Part shown: one piece after another, positions 26,557 through 34,696 of the stretch
Layout of the letters: each line of letters begins with the position of its first letter
Position numbering within the stretch: position 1 is the stretch's first letter
The notes under the pieces: model-generated
Told to the model about the DNA's origin: nothing
What the model saw: the letters and a program-made list of their open reading frames with translations, nothing else
The model's database searches: none
Position numbers and translations under genes: made by a program
Assembly: GCF_023701695.1 (NCBI RefSeq)
Contig: NZ_JAJOZC010000001.1
Span: 4,525,894 to 4,589,893 of the forward strand
Source: Streptomyces sp. RKAG290
GTDB lineage: Bacteria > Actinomycetota > Actinomycetes > Streptomycetales > Streptomycetaceae
Reading direction: 5' to 3'
Length of the DNA: 64,000 nt

Positions 26557-27182
26557 GACGGGGCTCCGGTGGTGAGGGGGCGCGCGGCCTGGCTGAGGGC
26601 CATCCGGACGCAGGCCGCGACGAGAGGGCTCAGCCGGTAGTTGAACTGCACTCCGGGGATCAGATCCGCGTCGGCCTCCTCCTGCGTCCACATGGTGCGC
26701 AGGTCGTAGGCGCCGAAGATCTTCAGCCGCTCGGCGCGGGCCCAGACCGTGCGGTCGTCGGTGAGCATCGCGGCGGCGGGGCCGAAGCCGAGACCGGTGA
26801 GGTCCACCACCAGGGTGGGGGCGGACAGGTCCCGGGCCCGGTCGTCGAGCAGGTGGTCCCGGCTGGCGTCCAGCGAGATGTGGTCGAAGGCGGCCGGGCC
26901 CGGGTCGCTCGTGACGCCGACGCCCAGCCAGCGCAGGAACGCGGCGTCCTTGGCGGACAGCTCCGGCGCGTTGACGGTGTCGCCGTGGCCGATGCCCTGG
27001 CCGGCGAGGGCCGCGTGCACGGCGGCGCTGCGGCTGTTCAGCAGAACGGCGTGGGAGCGCCCGGTCCGCTTGGTCAGCAGACGTTCCAGGCCCGGGAGTT
27101 CCCGGTCGCTCTTCTCGATACTCATGACCACGCCGGAGGTCATGACCCGGGTGAGTACGGTCGCTGTGTCGAACAGTTCCAT
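26553..27182 (-). CDS. short DegT-like protein lacking the PLP lysine domain
   Basis: 209 aa from the ATG at 27182, with GAAGGAAG nine bases upstream. A GTG at 27206 that overlaps the LysX stop would add eight residues. The sequence follows the first half of a DegT fold: TSGVVMSIEKSDRELPGLERLL, then HAVLLNSRSAAVHAALAG like the SGTAALHLAL loop, GHGDTVNAPEL, and VVDLTGLGFGP in place of the aspartate-histidine segment. It stops before any Schiff-base lysine region. The gene is clean and translationally embedded, so it is not obvious decay. I infer a non-catalytic partner of the 439-aa aminotransferase or a carrier-binding adaptor. Confidence 0.75.
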   Translation of the reverse strand: MELFDTATVLTRVMTSGVVMSIEKSDRELPGLERLLTKRTGRSHAVLLNSRSAAVHAALAGQGIGHGDTVNAPELSAKDAAFLRWLGVGVTSDPGPAAFDHISLDASRDHLLDDRARDLSAPTLVVDLTGLGFGPAAAMLTDDRTVWARAERLKIFGAYDLRTMWTQEEADADLIPGVQFNYRLSPLVAACVRMALSQAARPLTTGAPS

Positions 27183-27202
27183 GAGATCTGTCTTCCTTCG
27201 TG

Positions 27203-28084
27203 TCACACGGCCGCGGGCAGCGGGGTGTCACTGCACAATTCCGCGATGTACGCGGCCAGATGGCCTGCCACATTCACGCCGTGCACGGCTGAGGAACGGG
27301 CGAACTCGGGATTCGCGTTCACTTCGAGAACCAGGAGTTCTCCGGTGGAGAGGTCCTCGATGAGATCAATTCCGTAAAAGCCCTCGCCGAGCGCGTCCAC
27401 GACCTGTCCGCAGAGCTTCTCGATCCGGCCGGTGATCTCCAGGCGCTCCACCCGGGCGCCCAGATGCGTGTTGGTGCGCCAGTGGTCCGACACCCGCTGG
27501 ATGGCGACGACCGGGGTGCGCCCCACCACGACGACCCGCAGGTCGTGGCCCGGCTTGTCGATGTACTCCTGCACCAGGACGGGGAACAGCTTGCCCCCGG
27601 CGTCCGCCGACTCACGGCCGCCGACCCATGCCTCGACCGAGTCCGAGTCGGTCACCTTGGTGACGCCCCGGCCCCACGACCCGCTGACGGGCTTGATGAC
27701 GGCCGGCAGGCCGAGCTCCGCCACCGTGCTGCGTACCTGGTCGTAGCTGAAGGTGTGGCGGGACACCGGGTGCGGGATGCCGTTCCGGGCGAACAGCAGG
27801 GCCTGCAGGCCCTTGTCGTTGCAGGTCTCGATGGCGGCCGACCGGTTCAGGGTCGTGACGCCGGTGAATTCGAGGCGGCGGGCGACGCCGACGGCGTCCC
27901 GGTGGGACAGGTTGCGGATCATGGCAAAGGCGGGCGGGGGTTCGACCCCCGCGACCACCCCCGCGAGGTCCTCCGCCAGCAGCGGCCGGACGTTCAGCCC
28001 CTCCTCGCGCAGTGCGCCGAGGAGGAGCTTCTCGTCCGGTCGCAGCATGGTGACCGAGAGCAGGACCTCGGGAGCGGACTTCAC
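27203..28084 (-). CDS. LysX-type ATP-grasp ligase, amino acid to carrier protein
   Basis: 293-aa ATP-grasp enzyme of the RimK/LysX group. It has N-terminal LLSVTMLRPDEKLLL, RNLSHRDAVGVARRLE, the CNDKGLQALLF segment, PAVIKPVSGSWGRGVTKV for ATP, and LVLEVNANPEFARSSAVHGV for metal and substrate. It would form the amide between the alpha-amino group of glutamate and the C-terminal glutamate of the carrier. The GTG at 28084 overlaps the carrier stop (GTGA), the tightest pairing possible with its partner. The metal loop reads NANPEF rather than the NHTMEF I recall for thermophile LysX, so the exact amino-acid substrate is open. Confidence 0.88.
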   Translation of the reverse strand: MKSAPEVLLSVTMLRPDEKLLLGALREEGLNVRPLLAEDLAGVVAGVEPPPAFAMIRNLSHRDAVGVARRLEFTGVTTLNRSAAIETCNDKGLQALLFARNGIPHPVSRHTFSYDQVRSTVAELGLPAVIKPVSGSWGRGVTKVTDSDSVEAWVGGRESADAGGKLFPVLVQEYIDKPGHDLRVVVVGRTPVVAIQRVSDHWRTNTHLGARVERLEITGRIEKLCGQVVDALGEGFYGIDLIEDLSTGELLVLEVNANPEFARSSAVHGVNVAGHLAAYIAELCSDTPLPAAV

Positions 28085-28269
28085 TCGCCCCAGTCCTCTT
28101 CGACCTCGGGGGCCAGGGCGACCCGGACGACTGCGTCGTCCTTCTCGACGACCTCGTGCTCCTGCCCGCAGGCACCGCACTCGGTTATCTCGCCCTTCTC
28201 CCAGTCGTCCTGGATCTCGAAGTCCGTGTCGCACACCAGGCACTGCGGCGCGGAAATGGTTGCAGGCAT
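28081..28269 (-). CDS. LysW-type amino-group carrier protein
   Basis: 62-aa acidic protein with a zinc ribbon (C10-x2-C13 and C31-x2-C34) and the diagnostic C-terminal EDWGE. In LysW, the last glutamate's side-chain carboxylate is amidated by the substrate amino group, and the acidic body is recognised by each pathway enzyme in turn. GGGAGGAA seven bases before the ATG is the best ribosome site in the region, fitting a carrier needed in excess. First gene of the operon 28269 to 16602. Not a lysine-pathway gene by context: streptomycetes make lysine from diaminopimelate. Confidence 0.93.
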   Translation of the reverse strand: MPATISAPQCLVCDTDFEIQDDWEKGEITECGACGQEHEVVEKDDAVVRVALAPEVEEDWGE

Positions 28270-28300
28270 TGCGTTCCTCCCGTCTTGGCGGCCACCGGGT

Positions 28301-28343
28301 CGGTGACCTCACCGAATATCGCGTTCTCGCCGGGAGGCGGCAA
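28301..28343 (-). promoter_or_regulatory. promoter and operator of the AmCP operon
   Basis: TTGCCG (28338-28343) and GATATT (28315-28320) on the minus strand are 17 bases apart. Immediately downstream, where transcription should begin, CGGTGA-CC-TCACCG (28301-28314) is a perfect inverted repeat with 6-base arms. That position suits a TetR- or GntR-type repressor. No such regulator gene is in the cluster. Confidence 0.45.
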
Positions 28344-28361
28344 AGGGTGTCCGGGGATTCC

Positions 28362-28389
28362 GTCAACTGCTCCGTAATAAGTCAACTGC
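28362..28389. promoter_or_regulatory. direct repeat between the divergent AmCP and transaldolase-like genes
   Basis: GTCAACTGC occurs at 28362-28370 and 28381-28389, a 19-bp period, upstream of both promoters. Direct repeats of this kind are typical activator sites. The period does not match the 22-bp spacing often cited for SARP regulators. Confidence 0.35.
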
Positions 28390-28485
28390 GGGCCTGGGGA
28401 GTGACGGAGAAGCCCCGACCTGACGCAGGGGCCGTGGACCTGACGGAGATGGGGAGCGCGGCTTCCGTCCCTCTGCGGGCTCCTC

Positions 28486-28491
28486 TAATCT
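28486..28491 (+). promoter_or_regulatory. -10 box of the transaldolase-like gene, probably leaderless
   Basis: TAATCT ends eight bases before the ATG at 28500 and no ribosome site precedes that ATG. The -35 is not recognisable. Confidence 0.45.
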
Positions 28492-28499
28492 CGGCTCCC

Positions 28500-29414
28500 A
28501 TGATCAGCCCACTGGCAGCCGCACTGTTGCGGCAACTGGCCGCAGAAGGCGTGGCAGGCTGGCTCGCGGAGGACGCCGCCGTGCCCTTCAGCCAGGCACG
28601 GCTTCGCCGGCTCACCGCCAAAGGAACCTTCAGCGGTCTGCTCTCCGCCGCTGCCTCGGCCGACTCCGTGCGCGACGCCTGCGACGCGCTCCTTCGCCTG
28701 TACGAGGCGGGGGACGGCGACGACGGATTCGTCTCCGCCGCGGTCGACCGGGACATCTGCCGGGCCGTGGACCGACCCAACCTGCTGTTGCGCATCACGC
28801 CGGACGAGCCGGGCCTGCGGGCGGCCACCGCCACCGTCGCCGCCGGCTACGGCATCGACATCGCGCCCGTCTGCTCCCTGGACGACTGCGTCGATGCCAT
28901 GGACGCCTACTTCACCGGGCTGGACCTGGCGCTCGCCGCCGGACTTCCCCTGGAACGCCTCACCGCCGTCATCTCGGTGCCGGTGGGGCAGCTGGACGCG
29001 GAGGTCGACGCCCGGCTGGACCGGCTGGCGTCGAAGGAGGCCCTGGACCACCGCGGCACGGCCGCCCTGGCGGTGGCCAGGCTGGCCTTCCGGATACGTG
29101 AGGAGAAGCTGGGCGAGGAGTGGTGGCGAGTGCTCCGCGCCGCTGGCGCGAGGCCGCCGCGCCTGCTGTGGACCACGCCCCGCCCGCACCAGCTGACCGC
29201 CCTGGTCGGTTGGCGGACCGGGCAGGCGCTGTCCGCCGAGGTGCTGGAAGAGGCGGTCGCCCACGGGGCCCCGAGAGGCGACACGCTGCTGAAGAGGGAC
29301 GCGGCGGGCCGGGCCGCGCTGGCGGGCCTCGACGAGGTGGGCATCGACATGACGGAGGTGTCGCACGCCCTGGGTGCCGCCCGGGGCGGTGCGGGCCGGC
29401 CGGCCAGGTCCTGA
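28500..29414 (+). CDS. transaldolase-family protein with Lys-to-Arg active site
   Basis: 304 aa. It aligns by eye with actinobacterial transaldolase along its length: LAAEGVAGWL (canonical LSxEGVSIWL), DGDDGFVSAAVD (DGxDGxVSIEVD), VDRPNLLLRITPDEPG (VDRPNxLIKIPATEAG), DYSLE-like CSLDDCVDAMDAYFTGLDLA, then HRGTAALAVARLA. The Schiff-base lysine of LIKIPAT is R98, and the VTTNPSIF segment is missing, so catalysis by the normal mechanism is not expected. The protein is shorter than the usual 370 aa. It is divergent from the AmCP operon, 230 bases away. I infer a sugar-phosphate-binding or partner role next to the split transketolase; decay is less likely because the frame is clean. Confidence 0.8.
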   Translation: MISPLAAALLRQLAAEGVAGWLAEDAAVPFSQARLRRLTAKGTFSGLLSAAASADSVRDACDALLRLYEAGDGDDGFVSAAVDRDICRAVDRPNLLLRITPDEPGLRAATATVAAGYGIDIAPVCSLDDCVDAMDAYFTGLDLALAAGLPLERLTAVISVPVGQLDAEVDARLDRLASKEALDHRGTAALAVARLAFRIREEKLGEEWWRVLRAAGARPPRLLWTTPRPHQLTALVGWRTGQALSAEVLEEAVAHGAPRGDTLLKRDAAGRAALAGLDEVGIDMTEVSHALGAARGGAGRPARS

Positions 29415-29586
29415 GGGAACGGTGCGGTGATGTCGCGGGGCGGCAGTGAGGGCGGTGCGGCGGTGTCACGGTGCCGCAAAGCAGTGCAGCCGTGGCGCCG
29501 TGCAGCAGAGCCGCAGAGCAGCAATGCCGCGGAATCGCGTTGCCGGGTCCGCGTCGCCGTAGCCCCGCGACCCGGTACCGCGCAGG

Positions 29587-29629
29587 CCGGGACCCGGGCC
29601 GGGGCTCGAAAGCCCGGCCCGGGTCCCGG
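29587..29629. terminator. strong hairpin between convergent genes
   Basis: CCGGGACCCGGGCC-GGGGCT pairs with AGCCC-GGCCCGGGTCCCGG around CGAA with one bulged G, about 19 pairs. It separates the transaldolase-like gene from the aminodeoxychorismate synthase gene. Confidence 0.85.
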
Positions 29630-29638
29630 CGCGCCCGG

Positions 29639-31741
29639 TCAGACAGCGGCGCCCTCGCGGACCCGGCCCGGGAAGGAGCTGCCCGTCAGCGCCAGCAGCG
29701 GTGCCGCCTTCACCGCCGTCTCCTCGAACTCCTCGTCCGCGTCGGACAGCGCCACGACGGCTCCGCCGACCCCGTACCTGACCCGGCCCGGGGTGAGGAC
29801 CGCGGTGCGGATCACGATGCTGAAGTCCGCGGCGCCCGAGAGCGAGAAGTAGCCGATGGCTCCCGAGTAGATCCCTCGCGCACCGCCCTCCAGACGGTCG
29901 ATGATCTGCATCGTGCGGACCTTGGGCGCCCCGGTCATCGACCCGCCGGGGAACGCCGCGCGCACACACGCCACGCTGCCGGTGTCCGGCCGGAGCCTGG
30001 CCCTCACCGTGCTCACCAGCTGGTGCACCGTCGCGTAGCTGCGCACCTGGAAGAGCTCGTCCGCCCGGACGGAACCGGTGACCGCGCAGCGGCCGAGGTC
30101 GTTGCGGACCAGATCGACGATCATCAGGTTCTCGGCCCGGTCCTTCTCGCTCGACCGCAGGTCCGCGACGAGCGCCGCGTCCTCCTCGGGCGTGGCGCCA
30201 CGGGGCCTGGTGCCCTTGATGGGGCTGGACTCGACGTGTCCGGCGGCTGACACGCTGACGAAGCGCTCGGGAGACGTACTGAGTACGGACACCTCCCCGA
30301 ACTGCAGCAGAGCTCCGAACGGCGCCGGGCTCAGCCGCCGCAGCGTCCGGTAGCTCTGCCAGACGTCCAGGTCCCCGTGCCACTCGGCCTGGTTGGTCAG
30401 ACAGATCTCGTAGCTCTCGCCCGCGCCGAGTTCCTCCTGGCAGGCATCGATCAGCCGGAGGTACGCGTCACGTTCGTGCCTCAGCCGGATTTCCCCGCCG
30501 GGCGCGAGCGGCCGGGGTGCGGGCTCGGCCGGCCGCGACTCGGCTGCGGCGAGCCGCCCGGCGGTCTCGGCGAGCCAGCGGCGGGCGGACTCCTCGTCGC
30601 CGTCCTCGGCCAGGGCGAGGAGGTGGGTGGTTTCGGCCAGGTGATCCACGACGAGCGCGCGGTCCGCGAACACCATGGCGGCGTCGGGTTCCTCCGAGCG
30701 GTGCACGAGGTCGCCGCCGCACTCCGCCTTGAGCTCGTAGCCGAGGTAGCCGACCCAGCCCAGGGCGAACCCGCCCGGAAGGGACGGAAGTTCGACCTCG
30801 GTGGCGCGCAGGTCCTGATCGATCCAGGACAGGAACGGGCCCGAGACGATGCGGGTGGCGGCCCGTTCGCGCACGGTCACCGTGCCGCTCCAGACGTCCG
30901 CCTCGGCGACCCGGGCGAGGGGACCGGTGGCATCACCCATGACGGAGAAGCGGCCGTCCGCGCCACCGGGCCGGCTGCTGTCCAGCCAGTACGCGTGGTC
31001 GTTGCCGCGGAAGAGCGTGGCGTAGGCCTTCTCCGGGTCCCGGACGAGAGGCACCTCCCGGGTGAGGACCTTCAGCCGCCGCGCGGGAGCCGTGGCAACT
31101 GGGGCCGCGGGGGCGGTGGCCGGCTCCGGCGCCGCGGAGCGCCGGAGCCGGCCACGCCGGGGGTGGTGTTCCCGTGTCAGCCGCGCGAAGTTGCGCAGCA
31201 GCTCGTGCCCGTACTGCGTGCGGATCGACTCGGGGTGGAACTGCACTCCCCACAACGGCCGTTCACGGTGGCGCAGCCCCATCAGCACACCGTCGGGCGT
31301 CCAGGCGGTGGCCTCCAGGCCGTCCGGCAGGCCGGTCACCGCGAGCGAGTGGTAGCGCACCGCCTCGAACGGCGAGGGCAGTCCGGCGAAGAGGCCCGTG
31401 CCGTCGTGCAGCACCGGGGACGGCCTGCCGTGGCGCGGCTCGGGCGCCCGGACGACGTCCGCACCACCGAACAGCCCGATGCCCTGGTGGCCGAGGCAGA
31501 TCCCCAGCAGCGGTATCGCGGCCTGCCGGACGACGTCGTGGCAGATGCCGAAGTCGGCCGGGCGGGCCGGGTTCCCGGGGCCGGGGGAGATGACCACGTT
31601 GTCGAACTCCGCCAGGCGCTGCGCCCGCCAGCGCGGGTCGTCGTTGACGACGACCTCGGGCTCCTCGCCGTTCACCTCGGCCAGGTAGTGGAAGAGGTTG
31701 TGGGTGAACGAGTCGTGATTGTCGATCAGCAGTGTGCGCAT
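29639..31741 (-). CDS. pabAB: fused aminodeoxychorismate synthase (glutaminase + synthase)
   Basis: 700-aa cytosolic fusion. Residues 1 to about 195 are a class I glutamine amidotransferase with C82 in LLGICLGHQGIG and HPES near 170. A Pro/Ala/Arg linker leads to the chorismate-binding part (about 230-690), with SPERFVSV, the SSPIKGTRPRG motif that marks aminodeoxychorismate rather than anthranilate synthases, DLVRNDLGR and FPGGSMTGAPK. It converts chorismate and glutamine to 4-amino-4-deoxychorismate. Fused PabAB proteins are typical of secondary-metabolite clusters (chloramphenicol, candicidin) rather than folate synthesis. No lyase or mutase gene is adjacent. Downstream of the methyltransferase gene by nine bases. 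Confidence 0.93.
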   Translation of the reverse strand: MRTLLIDNHDSFTHNLFHYLAEVNGEEPEVVVNDDPRWRAQRLAEFDNVVISPGPGNPARPADFGICHDVVRQAAIPLLGICLGHQGIGLFGGADVVRAPEPRHGRPSPVLHDGTGLFAGLPSPFEAVRYHSLAVTGLPDGLEATAWTPDGVLMGLRHRERPLWGVQFHPESIRTQYGHELLRNFARLTREHHPRRGRLRRSAAPEPATAPAAPVATAPARRLKVLTREVPLVRDPEKAYATLFRGNDHAYWLDSSRPGGADGRFSVMGDATGPLARVAEADVWSGTVTVRERAATRIVSGPFLSWIDQDLRATEVELPSLPGGFALGWVGYLGYELKAECGGDLVHRSEEPDAAMVFADRALVVDHLAETTHLLALAEDGDEESARRWLAETAGRLAAAESRPAEPAPRPLAPGGEIRLRHERDAYLRLIDACQEELGAGESYEICLTNQAEWHGDLDVWQSYRTLRRLSPAPFGALLQFGEVSVLSTSPERFVSVSAAGHVESSPIKGTRPRGATPEEDAALVADLRSSEKDRAENLMIVDLVRNDLGRCAVTGSVRADELFQVRSYATVHQLVSTVRARLRPDTGSVACVRAAFPGGSMTGAPKVRTMQIIDRLEGGARGIYSGAIGYFSLSGAADFSIVIRTAVLTPGRVRYGVGGAVVALSDADEEFEETAVKAAPLLALTGSSFPGRVREGAAV

Positions 31742-31750
31742 GGCGTCCCC

Positions 31751-32497
31751 TCAGCCGCTCGTGACGACGACCTCGAGCAGCATGTGCTCGACCAGTTCGC
31801 TGCTGTACTCGCCCTCGACCATCGGCTCGCTCGCGACGGTGCGCAGCGTGCGCCCGCACTCGGCGGCGATCTCGTGCAGCCGTGCCAGGTCACCGCGGTC
31901 GCTGAAGTGCAGCAGGACCCGCCCGTTGCCGGTGACGGCGTCGGGAGCCTCGGTCAGGAAGCGGCGATGGGTCCGGTAGCCGGGGTCCACGTACGCGGCC
32001 TCGTGGATCGATCCGTAGGTGTACGTGTCGGGTGCGCGCACATAGTTGGAGCTCCAGAAGACGGTGTCGAACCGCTCGCCGCCGAGCCCGGAGAACAGAT
32101 CACTGTGCACCGCGCTCAGCCGTTCCTGCACGCCGTGGCGCTCGGCGTTCATCCGCGCGTTGCGTACCGCGGGGAGGCTGATGTCGGCGGCCACCACCCG
32201 CGGGGAGCCGGCCAGCGCGCTCAGCACCGCGACGACGCCGGTGCCGCAGCCGATCTCCAGGAACGACCCGCGCGGTGCTTTCGCGGCATCCTCGCCCAGC
32301 CCCAGGAAGTCGATGGACGCCTCGGTCGAGGGCGAGTAGACGGGTGCGAACACCTCTCCCAGCAGGTCCCACTCGCGGCCCGCCATACCGAAGACGAACG
32401 GCCGGTCGTCCCGGGTGAGGGAGGCGTGGCTGCGTTGCAACGAACGTTCATAGCTCTGGACTTGCGTCACGCGTGGGGCCCCTTTTCGCTCTGTCAT
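31751..32497 (-). CDS. class I SAM-dependent methyltransferase
   Basis: 248 aa from the ATG at 32497; a GTG at 32470 with AAAAGGGG upstream would give 239 aa. The SAM-binding FLEIGCGTGVVAVLSALAG is near residue 91, with the acidic VVAADISLPAV strand end. The position of the NPPY motif of HemK-type enzymes reads FWSSNYV, so an N-methyl-glutamine or -adenine activity is not implied. Probably a small-molecule methyltransferase working with the aminodeoxychorismate synthase encoded nine bases downstream. Confidence 0.8.
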   Translation of the reverse strand: MTERKGAPRVTQVQSYERSLQRSHASLTRDDRPFVFGMAGREWDLLGEVFAPVYSPSTEASIDFLGLGEDAAKAPRGSFLEIGCGTGVVAVLSALAGSPRVVAADISLPAVRNARMNAERHGVQERLSAVHSDLFSGLGGERFDTVFWSSNYVRAPDTYTYGSIHEAAYVDPGYRTHRRFLTEAPDAVTGNGRVLLHFSDRGDLARLHEIAAECGRTLRTVASEPMVEGEYSSELVEHMLLEVVVTSG

Positions 32498-32561
32498 CGG
32501 TCGGGCACTCCGGGCGAGCGCTCCGGCCATGACAATGCCGCCGGCGTCGCGCCGGCAGGAA

Positions 32562-32608
32562 GGTGTCCCGGCCACAGCCTCCGGCGCCGACGTGGTGCTC
32601 CGGCCACC
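32562..32608. promoter_or_regulatory. repeated GGTGNNCCGGCCAC operator sites
   Basis: CGTGGTGCTCCGGCCACC (32591-32608) is found again, base for base, at 36093-36110. A close copy GGTGTCCCGGCCAC starts at 32562, 31 bp away (three helical turns), and a partial GCTCCGGCCA starts near 32520. They lie between the divergent methyltransferase and PucR-type regulator genes. A shared site for that regulator is inferred. Confidence 0.5.
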
Positions 32609-32649
32609 TCCACCGCTCTGACCAGCAAGTTCACAAATCAAGCCACTGG

Positions 32650-32679
32650 TTGACTCGGTCCGCTCACAGGTTTTAGGTT
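32650..32679 (+). promoter_or_regulatory. housekeeping-type promoter of the PucR regulator gene
   Basis: TTGACT (32650-32655) and TAGGTT (32674-32679) with an 18-base spacer match the sigma-HrdB consensus well. Expected leader is about 60 bases. Confidence 0.65.
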
Positions 32680-32746
32680 CGCGGCAGGACTTGTGGTCCA
32701 TACGTTCCGGAATACCTGGGGCGTCCCTGGGGGAGGGAACAGAACC

Positions 32747-34696
32747 ATGTCGAGCGATGACGACCCGGTGAGAGACGCCCTGTTCGGCCTGCTCGAACTG
32801 CTGGCGACGGAAGCACCGCCCGGCCGCTTCGACGACGTGCTGCGCACCGCGCGGTCCGCCGGTGGCGACGACGGGTCCGCCGTGCTGCTCGACCGCGCCC
32901 GGAGCCTCGCCCTGGACATCCACAGTCTCTTCGCCCGCCGGCATCAGCGCGAGGCCGGACTCGCCGCCCTCGTCGACACTGCCAGGGAACTCACCCTCCC
33001 CTACGACCTGGACGCACTGCTCAAGGTCATCACCCGCCGCGCACGGCTGCTGCTCAACCTCGACATGTCCTGGATCAGCTTCTACGACCCCGCCGACGAC
33101 TGCTCCTACGTACGGGCGGCCGACGGGCACGCCTCCGCGATCACCGTCGGCTTCCGCATCCCGGCGGCCGGCGGTGTCGGCAACCGGTCCAGGTCGCTCT
33201 CGGCCCCCTTCTGGTCCCCGAACTACCTCCAGGACGATCGCTTCACCCACTCCGCCGCCATCGACGGCGTGGTGCGCGCCGAAGGGCTGCAGGCCCTCAT
33301 GTCGGTCCCGCTGCACGACGGCAACCAGGTCTTCGGCGCCCTGTACGTCGCCGACCGCAACGTCCGGCACTTCGCGCCCGACGAGATCACCCAGATGTCC
33401 TCGCTCGGGGACCTGGTCTCGGTGGCGATCAAGAAGGCCCGGCTGCTCGCCCAGGCCATGAACGAGATATCGGAGCTCGAACTCGACACCTCCCGGGCCA
33501 CGGACTCCTCCTCCGCCTCCCGCTTCCTGCGCGACACCCAGAGCCGCCTGACCGACCTGGTGCTGCGCGGCCGGGACCTGCGCGAGCTGGCCGTCGCCGC
33601 GGGCGACGCGCTCGGCGGCACCCTGCTGATCCGCGACGTGGCCGGCAGGCAGCTGGCGGCCTCCGGCGCCGCACCCGCTCTCGACGAGGGCGAGCTGCTG
33701 AAGACGGTCCTGGACGCCCACACCGAGCGCGCCCCCATCAGGTCGGCCGCCGGTCTGTGGTGCTGCCCGGCCACCGCCGGCGACGAGATCCTCGCCACCC
33801 TCGTGTTCGCACCGCACGAACCGGCCACCGAGCACACCCTCCAGCTGCTGCGCACGGTCGCCCAGACCACCGCGGTCCTGCTCCAGGTGCAGCGCAGCGC
33901 GGCCGCGGCCGAAGGGCACATGCGCGACCAGCTCTTCAACGAACTGCTCAGCACCTCGCAGTACACTCCCGAGCAGCTCGCCGAACGGGCCCGCAGGCTC
34001 GCGGTCGACCTGACGGAGCCCCATGTGACCGTGGTGGCGCGGCCGGAGGGCGGGGCGCAGGGCAAGGCCGTCGTGTGGGCCTCCTCGTACGCGCACCGGC
34101 TCTCAGGCCTCAAGACCACCGACGCCGGCTACATCGTGCTGCTGCTGCCCGGCACCGATCCGGGTGCCCGGGCGCGCAGCGTCTCGCACGAACTGTCCTC
34201 GGTGCTCGGCCATCCGGTGACCGTGGGCGCGGCCGGACCCATCACGGACGCCGTCTCCATCCTGCACACCTACCAGGAGGCGCGGCGCTGCCTGGACGCG
34301 CTGACCGCGCTCGGCGGCACCGGCGCCACCGCGTCGCCGGACGAACTCGGCTTCCTGGGCATGCTGCTGTCCGAGCGGCCGGACACGGCCGCCTTCATCG
34401 GGTCCACCATCGGGCCCGTACTGGACTACGACACCCAGCAGTGCACCGAGCTGGTGCGCACCCTGGAGGCGTACTTCGCCGCCGGGAACAGCCCCACGCG
34501 CGCGGCGGAGAGCCTGCACGTGCACCCCAACACCGTCTCGCGGCGGCTGGAGCGCATCACCGATCTGCTGGGCGCCGGCTGGCAGGAGCCCGTACGGGCC
34601 CTGGAGGTGCAGCTCGCGCTGCGGCTCCAGCGCGCCCGGCACACGCTGCGCAGGGCCGGCACCGCGGCGCCTCAGGCAGACGCGCCGGTGGCGTAG
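32747..34696 (+). CDS. GAF-domain PucR-family transcriptional regulator
   Basis: 649 aa; ATG at 32747 with GGGAGGGAA upstream. A GAF sensor fold occupies about residues 85-240 (LDALLKVITRRARLLLNLDMSWISFYD, then ALMSVPLHDGNQVFGALYVAD). A middle regulatory part follows, and residues about 590-635 form the PucR C-terminal helix-turn-helix (SPTRAAESLHVHPNTVSRRLERI). Family members respond to small aromatic or nitrogenous ligands. It probably controls the aminodeoxychorismate cluster through the GGTG..CCGGCCAC sites. The 3' end overlaps the convergent gene by 25 bases. Confidence 0.88.
   Translation: MSSDDDPVRDALFGLLELLATEAPPGRFDDVLRTARSAGGDDGSAVLLDRARSLALDIHSLFARRHQREAGLAALVDTARELTLPYDLDALLKVITRRARLLLNLDMSWISFYDPADDCSYVRAADGHASAITVGFRIPAAGGVGNRSRSLSAPFWSPNYLQDDRFTHSAAIDGVVRAEGLQALMSVPLHDGNQVFGALYVADRNVRHFAPDEITQMSSLGDLVSVAIKKARLLAQAMNEISELELDTSRATDSSSASRFLRDTQSRLTDLVLRGRDLRELAVAAGDALGGTLLIRDVAGRQLAASGAAPALDEGELLKTVLDAHTERAPIRSAAGLWCCPATAGDEILATLVFAPHEPATEHTLQLLRTVAQTTAVLLQVQRSAAAAEGHMRDQLFNELLSTSQYTPEQLAERARRLAVDLTEPHVTVVARPEGGAQGKAVVWASSYAHRLSGLKTTDAGYIVLLLPGTDPGARARSVSHELSSVLGHPVTVGAAGPITDAVSILHTYQEARRCLDALTALGGTGATASPDELGFLGMLLSERPDTAAFIGSTIGPVLDYDTQQCTELVRTLEAYFAAGNSPTRAAESLHVHPNTVSRRLERITDLLGAGWQEPVRALEVQLALRLQRARHTLRRAGTAAPQADAPVA

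Noticed and set aside
24171..28269. Lysine or arginine primary biosynthesis locus
   Set aside because: Streptomycetes make lysine from diaminopimelate and arginine with acetylated intermediates. The transketolase, ligase, amidohydrolase and exporter genes in the same operon indicate a special metabolite.
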